Positions 55,331 to 64,000 of a stretch of 64,000 bases of DNA are shown piece after piece. The notes under the pieces are model-generated. The model worked only from the letters and a program-made list of their open reading frames with translations. It was not told the DNA's origin and ran no database searches. Each line of letters begins with the position of its first letter. Positions within the stretch are counted from its first letter, which is position 1. The translations under genes and the position numbers were made by a program. The DNA comes from Bretschneidera sinensis (taxonomy: Eukaryota; Streptophyta; Magnoliopsida; Brassicales; Akaniaceae): the NCBI GenBank assembly GCA_023935145.1, contig CM043700.1:22581501-22645500 (forward strand), given 5' to 3'.

Positions 55331-57130
55331 TACCTACATTCAACACTTTATTCATGGCATTCCACTCCAATATTTTAATTCTTCTGATAAACTGATTTCG
55401 TCTCTAACTGCTTCAGGTAAATTCACTCTTAGTTCAGCTTATTCTTGGTTCCTTTGTTCTAAATTTCTTCATGTTTTACCTTCTCTTCTTTGGAAAAAGA
55501 TAGTAGTGTAGTAATATGGTTTATACCCTTTGCCTTTTGCTTTTCAATGCCTCCAAAGGTTGTTTAAATTTTTAGTTGCTCTTTTACTAGGTTATTTGCT
55601 CTTTCATGTGATCAATCACTAAAGAAAAGATCAAAATAAATGCAGTAGCTACTCCCTAATATAGATCATTATTATATACCGAAAAAAGTATGATACTGTT
55701 GAAATGACCTATTTCATTTAAAAATGAGAAATTAACATTTAGTTATACACATACAAGGTAGAGGCATCCTAAACAAGTTTCTTTTCTTTCGCACATCGAT
55801 TTCCTTTTTTTGGTTTTGTTCTCAAGGCCTCCCTTTGTTTTTGTTTTTTTTCAAATAATTCTTGAATATATTTATTAATCTTAATCGAAAGCTCACTTTC
55901 CCTTTTTGTTTATTTACACTCAATTTGCCATCACAACAACATGTTAGTTATTTATCTTTATTCCCTCGTAGGAAGTTTAATTGCCCTCCACAACAACACT
56001 AAGGTGAACCAAAAGTTTCAGTTCCTTGGCAAACATAGTTTATTTTTTGAAAAATATCAAACTTGCAAACCATCGATATGTTGGTGTAATATGTGGATTT
56101 TTTGTTACTCAAGCCCTTTTGAGGTTTCAAGCAAAGATGTAAATTTGTTATCGTGTCCAGTGCTAGCAAACCAAAACTGTATTAATGGCACTTCGTGTTG
56201 GCATCTTGGTGATGCTGGTGTATAGGTTGCAGTACTAAAATCTTGATGGAAATATCTCAGGGCCAATTAGGATTACTATGATCTACATTTTTATGATTTG
56301 GAAGTTTAAATTGGAAACATTCTCTGCAAACTTTTGCTACATTATAGCGTAGACCGCATTGCTTTAGCCATTCAAAAGTGTTCCAAGTTTCATTAGGCCT
56401 TTTGGGAATCAATTTTCATGCCAACCGGAGAGACGATAATGTAAAAATTGTGATACATTATTATTCATTAATGGAATTATTAGCATTTCAAATTGTCTGT
56501 CTTCACAATTGTTAATACTGATATATTTAGATCTATCACCTGATCGTGGCAATTGAAAGATTAGGAACAAAATATAGTGTTATGACGCTTTTTGAATCTA
56601 TCTTTTTTAAAGTTTAAATATGCTTTAGATTTCGAGATTGTCACTATTGCAAGTCCTCTCTATTTCTATCTCTCTACCTTTTCCTCATTAATAAGTTAAG
56701 AATGGGTAAGAAAATTGAATTATCTTACTATTTGTAAGCTGATATTGGATTCAAACACTTTGAGAGTAGATTTATAACTGATTTGGAAGCTTGCATCTAT
56801 CTTTATATGCATGCAAGTTTTTTGCTTTTGGTTATGTAAATGGAGTGTGACTAATGCTCTTTTCTTGGTTCTCTTTATATGGATTTTGGGTTCTGGTTGC
56901 TGGGAAAATGCAGGAAAAAGGGGAACAAAAACTTTTTTCCCTTGTTTTGGATGTCAAAGATCAGAAAGGAGGTATGAACTAGGTAGTGGTATAAGCTCAA
57001 TTTTATTTAGTTTTTATTTTTTTTTTCAAAAAGCGATTAGCACATAGCTAATTTTTTTTGCAATTTATTAAGCTTCCATGTATCTTTCGCCGTTGAAACC
57101 CATATCAAGTTGGCGTTGCCTCAATGATGG
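55331..57130. repeat. LINE 3' remnant and repeat block C
   Basis: 55331-55505 continues the LINE (TYIQHFIHGIPLQYFNSSDK then LTASGKFTLSSAYSWFLCSK, the zf-RVT-type region, and PSLLWKKI). 55980-57120 parallels block A (36540-37640) and part of block B (47090-47740). Within it AATGCAG at about 56907 opens an exon-like frame EKGEQKLFSLVLDVKDQKGG before GTATGA. 55506-55980 shows no gene. Confidence 0.6.
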
Positions 57131-57489
57131 CAACTTAGATGATTTGTGAGTGTTTAGATTTGCAAAAAAAGTTATGTTTATAATGAAAAGGTTGCTCCAT
57201 GGATAAAGGTACGTAGTTGCTGTAGACTATAGCACATCAGTAATGAGAAGCAATCTGTTTCACTTTGAACCTGTTGAAGCAACTGCGGTAAGTTGCTTTC
57301 TGCTTATAAATAATGTTCGTTGATCAAAAGTGGTTTATTTTCAATTTGAATCTCTTGGATCAACTATGATGATTTGTTTCCTTTGCTTATCAATAATGTA
57401 AAGTGCATGCGAAATTTGTTGAGTTCTTGAGTAGTTGAATGCAGCCATTCATTTATTTATTGTGCTATTCTTTGTAATTGTTTCCTTTG

Positions 57490-59580
57490 TATGCAGCATA
57501 ACTTCAAGATGAAGAACGGGGTTGTACATGTTTATGCAAGTGATAACTGTAAGTACTACTGTGTAATATTGAAGTTACAGTAGTAACTTGATTCTTTTAT
57601 AATCTATTGATAAAAAATGAGATAACAAGTTAATTGGCTAGGCCTTTGAACCGGTTAGGAAACGACATAAAAAAAATTATTTTAGTGTTTGTTGTATGAT
57701 TTGATTAATGGTTTATATTTTTTTTTTTTTATATTGGTGTTTAATAAGAATTTATCTTTCTGTGAATTATCTCCCAGAACTTTTGATCTTTCCCTGTCTC
57801 AAGTTCTACTACGTTTTTCACTGATATGCATCACCTCCTAAAAATTATGCCAATTGGAAATATTCACTCTTTCTTGGAGAGCTAGTGTTTTTCAAGCTCT
57901 ATTTCAGCATCATGTTTCTTTGATTCTTTTTGGTGTGTTCTTAACTTATTCAGATCACTATATAGAAATTTCACTTTCATCTATTAGTAAATGCAGATAG
58001 GGATTTCTTGCTCAAGAGAGAACATGATGAGGTATATTCCAAGTCATCTTCGATTTTGTTCATATAAGCCTATTATCTTAATCTGAAGTTTCTAACCATG
58101 TAAAATGAATCATAATGAAAGCAATCCTATTTGTAGATGATTTTGCAGATTGTTATATTCAGAGATGGGAAGTATATGATGCCTAATGGAGGTTTTCGAG
58201 AGTTTGGACTTGACTGGGTAGACATGATTATGGTTTTGTTGATATAGATGTTAGAAATTCAACTGTTTCTTATCCCACCTCATTTAGCCTATTCTAATTG
58301 TTGAGAATCACACCTCAGGTATGATATGAATGTTGATTTGTTGAATGTTCATGCTGATTAAGAGTACCTTTCATCGATTTGACAAATTCAGTCTTAAATA
58401 CAATCCTTGTGGCAGAGCAGACGATCTTCTTTAAGCATGACAATCTTTATCCATTGTTTGATGCACCATGTTATTTAGAGCTTATTCATTAGCTTTACTT
58501 TTGTTTCATTTAGATATGACTAAACCCAGCTATTCTTTTCTTTGTAGTTAAATCACATTCTTCGGTAGATTTTTATTTTTTATAATTTTTTGTTTGTAAT
58601 ATGATGTTTGAAATAATAAAAAAGTAATTTGTTCTGACTGTTCAAGTTAATATCACAAGCCGTTTGTTGGCCAAAGTAACAAAGCAAGTTTTATCAAAGA
58701 CTTTGAAGCAAACAAATACAATGTTTTTATTTACAAAATTCTCTGTTTAGTTTCTTCCTTCAAGTTAAGATCACATTGATGCTACTGTTCAATGAGATGA
58801 ATTTTTTTCTGTTAATTGCAGGCTTTTATCTCCTGCTTCTTTGGCTTTGGTGCATATTATATTACTTAGGATAATAATGAATTAGTTATTTGCTTTAGTT
58901 TCTCTGATCAGTTCGATATGAATCTCTTCTCTCTTCCCCTTGCTTGAACAAACGATCCGCCAATGGTTGTATTTATTTGGATTTTGAGAAAAATAGAAGT
59001 TTCACTAAACTGCACTTAATTCTACTTCTGTTTACTATTTGGGTTCCTTTATCTCTCTTTTTTCTTTTGTAATATGCCAAAAGAAAATGGTTTGTTCTCT
59101 TATACACCTTTTGTTATCCTACATTTATGCCTGTTTGAAATGCTAATCTCCTCTTTTTCTTTTAAATCTTTAAAACTCACTCTCTCTCTCTTTTCTGTTT
59201 GTAGAATGCAGACTCTAACCAATCATGTTTTTAACGAAAACAGGTAATACGTTTTATTTGTGTAATCTCTCTATTTATGAACTGTTTTTATGGAGTTTGG
59301 GGGTGTGAGTTTCTTCTTTTTTTGGATATTTTAGTTGTTGATTTTTTGTTTGAAACTTACCTTTTTATCTTAAATTTGATTGTTTGAAATTGGATTGAAT
59401 GTTTCGGGTTTTTTTTTCTCATACTCAATATAGATCTGATTGTTTTGTATCTTAAATGAGTAATCTTGAAAATGTTTATGTTGTTCTTTAGGCAGAGGAG
59501 GATGCGATTTTGTTCCAATATTATGCTGTGGGGGAAGATAACCATAATTAAAACCTTATATCAGACAAATGTTTGATAAA
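57490..59580 (+). pseudogene. Series of exon-like pieces of an unrecognised gene (copy 2)
   Basis: Pieces flanked by AG and GT signals, in order: HNFKMKNGVVHVYASDN (about 57498-57549, GTAAGT donor); RDFLLKREHDE (about 57996-58030, after AAATGCAG); IVIFRDGKYMMPNGGFREFG (about 58150-58217, after TTTTGCAG); and EEDAILFQYYAVGEDN (about 59493-59543, after TTTAGGCAG). They could be ordered exons of one gene. No family came to mind, so no function is given. 58230-59200 between them is AT-rich with no further clear exon. Confidence 0.45.
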
Positions 59581-59695
59581 ATTCCAACTCTACCTCAGGG
59601 TACTTTTCAACTTATTCCAGTTGCTATATCTATTCAGGTAAAAACTTTCATCCTCTAAATCCTTCTCTCTTAATTTTTTTTTTCTGTACATGCGT

Positions 59696-60041
59696 TGTGA
59701 TATAGGAAAAATATCGAACCAGATGCTGACGCCTGTTAACAACATGGGCAAAACAATAATCTCTACCCACTTGGACTCCTACAAATAGGGTCCTCCAAAC
59801 AGTAAGCAAGATATTATTTACACTTACTTTTGCTCTACCCAATCCGGACTCTTGACTTGATTTTCGGGGGGTCCTTTCCAAAGCCAACCATTTCGGGTCG
59901 ACCTCCTTTTTAGGCATCGTGGACCCGACTCGAACCAAACGAGAACTAGTCAACGTACAACTTCCTTTGACCAACTCAGACTTAACTCCAGAAACAGACC
60001 TGATTAGACCTAAAACACTCTACCTACTTTCGGCATCTATA
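59696..60041 (+). mobile_element. LTR-like segment of a Gypsy-type element
   Basis: Starts TGTGATATAGG and ends near CGGCATCTATA. It is immediately followed at about 60045 by TTGGCACCGTCTATGAG, a mutated form of the TTGGCGCCGTCTGTGGG primer site found in plant Gypsy elements. No second LTR was found, so this is a 5' remnant. Confidence 0.6.
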
Positions 60042-60715
60042 GAATTGGCACCGTCTATGAGAAGCGAGAGAAAAATTTTATCTCTATTGAAAATGCCGCC
60101 TAAAAAAATTTCAAACTGAAATGCCACCCAAACAACCTCTGAAGTCGACTTGTTCGAGTTACCACCACCTCCACCTCTCATGGAATGGCAGAACCCTCAT
60201 AGCACCTCGGCAAGTAATAACTTAGCCAAGGTGAACGAAGAGCATGCCCCACTTAACCAACAACCTAGTTCACACTCGAATCTGGTTGTCCAACACGAAA
60301 CCCGTGGCACCAACCCGTCATTTTAGCCGAGTACGATGCTCTTCAGCATCATCTCGAAACCACCGGTCTACAGTCCAAACTGTTTACACCATCTGGAAGA
60401 CTACCGAGCTAGCGCCTCGGTATCAAAGAGACCGACCCGAGGAGGTGATCTCATAAAGAAGACATGAATCCCGAACATGGGACAAAATCGAGGGCGTCTT
60501 CGGGACAAAATAGAACCGAGTAGACAAAGCCCCCCGGTAAAGTCCCCAGTCGATTTGAGACGACAAGTTTGTCTCGAACTTGCATCCTTCCAAGAAACAA
60601 CAAGAACAAGACATGTCCAAGGTGAGCAAGCAGTTTAAAGAAATGAATGAACGAATTGGACTCACCGTTAACTTTTGACCTGATCTCTCAAACAAACAAA
60701 TGCATAATGAAGAAC
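60042..60715 (+). pseudogene. Gypsy-type leader and gag start, decayed
   Basis: After the primer site, broken frames start MPPKKIS and are rich in Pro, Thr and Gln (PPPPPLMEWQ-like at 60165-60195), resembling a Gypsy gag leader. Many stops; no domain can be named. The remnant fades out before 60720. Confidence 0.45.
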
Positions 60716-60719
60716 TTCA

Positions 60720-61091
60720 GTTTTGAGGTTGCATATCTATCCTTGTGGAGATAATATTCCACTTTTAACCAATGTTATAAATTCTATAAGTTTCAAAATG
60801 TTTTATTTTTTGTTTCGGTCTATTTCGATTGAAATATTACAATATTAATTTTTAATGAACTTTTAGAAATTTAAGGGGGTAATTTAAAAAATTGTACTCT
60901 TTCTTTTTAATTGGGGATTGATCGAATCCAATTGAATAATTCTATAAAGAAAAACAACTTTATCTTGAATAATATTTGTGATAAATTATTAAATTGGTGT
61001 TGCTTGTATTAGTATTTGAGTTTTGGATGATGTAAGTGATACATTATTTTTATCATTTGATGTTTGAATAATGATTTTTTTTATTATGATA

Positions 61092-61125
<34 letters not shown>

Positions 61126-62150
61126 TGAAAGGCATATAATTTGATAGTAATACAAAGTCTCAATTTAGATTTACACAAAAAAATTATAATTAATTTTAAA
61201 GAAAAATTTTGAGTAGGATTAATTTGTATATTTGAATGATGATTGTTTTTTAATGATTTCTATTTATAAATTATATTTTTTAAAATATATGTAATTTGAC
61301 TGGTCGTATTTGATTATACTATTAAATCCGAAACGGTGCATCGAAATGAGTCAAAACTGAAATATTTCATTTAAATAGCTAAACCAAAACATTATGAGGT
61401 GCGAAATTTATAACTTTATTTTAACTCAAATTGTCATTGTTTCAATAAAAAAATATATAAAACATATTATTATTTTTTTGAAAAATTTTTCAAGAAACAT
61501 GTACATGGATGGGAATGAGAAAAAAAAAAGGGATAATTCCGTATAAATTTGATTACACAAATTCCAAAAAAAAAATATATATCCATCTTTGGAGTCGAGA
61601 AATATGAAACAAATTTCTTGATTGCAAACCAAGGCACTCAATCAAGCGATCAGAAATATGCCCAAAGCCCAGCATTACAAGCCAAATGAGCATATATCCA
61701 TGTAATTATTAGGTAGGCATTTCTCAACTAAAAAAAAAAGGGGGGGAAGTAATCATTGGCGTAAGAATAAAGATAGTTGGAATTTGGTCTAAACACTTTA
61801 AAATACATTCAAAACGATTTGAGTGGTAATTATTTAAAAATTTAAGTTTTTAAATTATATAAAATAAATATTTGTGTTGAATGTTCCAGTAACAGTTTTT
61901 TTGATATGATACACCAACCAAAATAATAATAATAAAGTTCACAAAGCAAATACACGGACACATCCGTCCGTGACAGCAGCTTTTTCAGTCTTGGAGTTCC
62001 ATTGATAACTCCTAAAAAATTCATTAGTTACACTTAAGAAATCCATTGAAAATACAAAGACGAGTTTCACAAGCCCACGGGCATTACTTGGTTAACCAAA
62101 TGGCAAATATCCTATCAAATAAAATTTAAAAGAATGACGATAAAGTCCAA
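60720..62150. other. AT-rich intergenic sequence
   Basis: Very AT-rich, with an (AT)n run followed by poly-T at about 61090-61126. The small frames present are low-complexity. The 3' flank of the mTERF gene (read on the minus strand) probably lies at 62040-62162. Nothing else was recognised. Confidence 0.6.
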
Positions 62151-62162
62151 CACCAAAATCAG

Positions 62163-63059
62163 TCAATCAATGAGCCCTGCCCTTGCCTTAATGATCAACT
62201 CTTTAAACTCTTCATCAGCACTCTTAAGCATCATTGACAAGGGCAACTTGACACCACTCTGCACAACCTCCATGTGCCTCGGCTTTATTCTCTTCTCCAA
62301 ACTAAATGCAAAATATTGGGGGAACTCTTTTAATATCCCTAATTTCCTCTTCATCTCACCCACAAAATACTCGAACTTTGGCTTAAAATTGGTGTCAACA
62401 CTGAAAGTGAGCAGCCCTGGACACCTCAAAACCATACCTACAGCTTCTTTCCTTGAGAACCCGATACTCTCCAAATAATGTAGCTTTGGTATCAATGTGT
62501 TTTCCACACTAGAGACCAACAAAACGGGATCTTGGTAAACCAAAGCATCCAAATCTTTGAACCCAAGTCTTTGAAGATAAAACAGAGCAGGTTTCAGCTG
62601 GTCTCTGACACTAAAAGTAAGCAATCTTGGGTATTTGTTGACCTAAAGCTGTAATCTGGGACTTTTAGATCCTGTGAGAAGAAATTGAAAACTGGGTTGA
62701 GTTCAGTTTTGATGTTAGGTGAGGATTTGTGGGCACATGCCAAAGATTCTGGGTAGGTCATTTTGGTAAATGCCTTTAGATTGGAGGAAGGAAATTATGG
62801 ATTGGATGGAGTGAAGTGAGACAGTGTGGAGAGAATGCTTTACCTGAGTCAACACCCATGAGGCATAAGATATTTTCTTTGATTTGGAAGGAGAGGGTTT
62901 CATCGGCAACAGTGTAGAGTGGGTTCTCTTGGAGGAAGCTCTTCTTGGGTTTTCCTACTAAGAGGATGTTTGGTTGCTGGGAATTTGAGGAAGGAGATGC
63001 TGGTTTCTGAGGGGAATGCAGAGGGAAGAGTGTAATCCTATTGCAGCTGTTGCTGACAT
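62163..63059 (-). pseudogene. Chloroplast-type mTERF gene with frameshifts
   Basis: The minus strand starts MSATAAIGLHSSLCIPLRNQ at 63059, a Ser/Ala-rich leader typical of chloroplast transit peptides. It continues in changing frames through YTVADETLSFQ, LCLMGVDSGKAF, HTVSLHSIQSIISFLQSKGI, DLPRIFGMCPQIL and KTELNPVFNF. From about 62660 it is one frame: RLLTFSVRDQLKPALFYLQR, LGFKDLDALVYQDPVLLVSS, GFSRKEAVGMVLRCPGLLTF. mTERF repeats form helical arrays that bind organellar nucleic acid. Frameshifts lie near 62960 (after NQTSS), 62715 (after QILT) and 62650. Length (about 300 codons) is normal, so this is a young pseudogene or a gene with base errors. Confidence 0.88.
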
Positions 63060-63259
63060 GGTTATGTTAGGAAGAGAAAAAGAGAGCTTCCTTTCTAAGG
63101 TCTCATCCATTGATTTTATTTGTATATGTGGCAATGAGACGTGGCACTTTGCTTGAAATTGGTTGGCTGAAATAGGATTACATAGATTTAGTTTGCTGCG
63201 GAAAATTTGGATCCGCCTGCTTGTGAGCCATCTATGAAAAAGGAAAATTATATTCATAG

Positions 63260-64000
63260 CTTAATCATAGTGCGCGTTTGGCTCATTAAGCAAATTTAAA
63301 TTAATTTATTCAAATATGATGAAAAAAAATTTTATCTTAAATAAATTGATTTAGACTTGTTAAACTCTTAGTTTTCCAAATTGCCTAAAAATCTAGGGTG
63401 ATGGTTTAGTAAACAATAACTATGCTTAACCAGAATTTATCTATTGTTCGTTCGGTCAACTTTAAATTTAAAAAACCTAACCTTGAAAAGTTATTTGCAT
63501 CCAATGAAATCAAACATAAGATCAGCATCACACGTCCTACCTACCATTTGAACTTGACATGTTCATCTCTGAAAATAGCATCAAACAATCTTAACATCGA
63601 CATCAATCCACCTGAAATAAATGAGTTCGAATGACCAATTTTGTCAAACTACCTAAACAAATTTGAAATAAATGAATACAAGTTGGATTTAACAATTTTC
63701 AGCTGGAAAGTTTATTTGCCCCTTGTCCATGATAGAGTTAAAAGCGCAAACAAGAACCAAAGAAAATTCCATAAGCCTACTTATAATCTCTGATTCTTCC
63801 AATTTTGTTTTCTATATCACAGCTTTGTTTTCTGCCGTCCAAATAAGTAATAAGTAACCCTAATGCAAGATAAAAAGATTTATATACCAATCCTTGCTCC
63901 ATTATCAACTCAACGAAAGCCAACCTGTTTATTAAAAGAATGGCTTGAGTTTAACGGATTATTTTCCAAAAATTAGTATCATCCATGATATCAAATGTTT
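63260..64000. other. AT-rich sequence, nothing recognised
   Basis: Probably upstream flank of the mTERF gene. A 70-codon plus-strand frame at 63422-63634 has no recognisable motif and is likely chance. Confidence 0.6.

Noticed and set aside
60800..61400. Possible MITE, because GTTTCGGT-like and CCGAAACGG-like strings face each other
   Set aside because: The inverted similarity is short and interrupted, and no target-site duplication could be found.

Overview
This window is nuclear DNA of a flowering plant, probably a eudicot. It carries no bacterial or phage system and I see no intact single-copy nuclear gene. The left 30 kb is a large, rearranged insertion of chloroplast DNA (a NUPT). The right half is fragments of nuclear genes mixed with LTR retrotransposons, a LINE remnant and diverged repeats. 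The nuclear origin is shown by plastid genes full of stops and frameshifts, retrotransposons inserted into plastid genes with target-site duplications, a junction from plastid 23S rRNA into spliced nuclear coding sequence, and many C-to-T and G-to-A changes.

Layout. 1-1497: 5' end (gag start, primer binding site, 5' LTR) of a minus-strand Copia element. 1498-4440: psbB-operon DNA (psbH, petB and petD pieces), interrupted by rps19/rpl2/ycf4 pieces. 4437-29251: one long, mostly collinear plastid block running rrn23, rrn4.5, rrn5, trnR, trnN, ycf1, rps15, ndhH-A-I-G-E, psaC, ndhD, ccsA, trnL, rpl32, ndhF (inverted repeat into small single copy). A 717-bp TRIM element lies between rrn5 and trnR, and a 1.6-kb internally deleted Copia element lies inside rpl32. 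29251-29835: trnA exon 2 and the 5' end of rrn23, joined to nuclear sequence that includes an exon resembling the RLT homeobox-DDT family. A tandem duplication of about 2.3 kb (28212-32759) copied this plastid/nuclear junction.

32760-33513 is the end of the RLT-like pseudogene. 33815-34670 is a GGGTCG-rich minisatellite. 34973-36058 is a two-exon SMXL (SMAX1-like) fragment on the minus strand. 38209-40980 is a cellulose synthase-like D (CSLD) pseudogene whose C-terminus recurs inverted at 43047-43170 and as a trace at 46325. A degenerate Copia element (about 43171-45982) and a complete but mutated Copia element (50275-55325, TSD GTCCC, nested in a LINE remnant) follow. Between them are diverged repeats holding short exon-like pieces of an unrecognised gene. 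A Gypsy-like LTR with primer site lies at 59696-60062, and a frameshifted chloroplast-type mTERF gene on the minus strand ends the window.

Nothing here is likely to work as a pathway. The value lies in the history: arrival of a mosaic plastid insertion, C-to-T decay, later retrotransposon insertions with readable target-site duplications, and a segmental duplication across the organelle/nuclear junction. The longest clean open frame is the 440-codon RT-RNase H frame inside rpl32.
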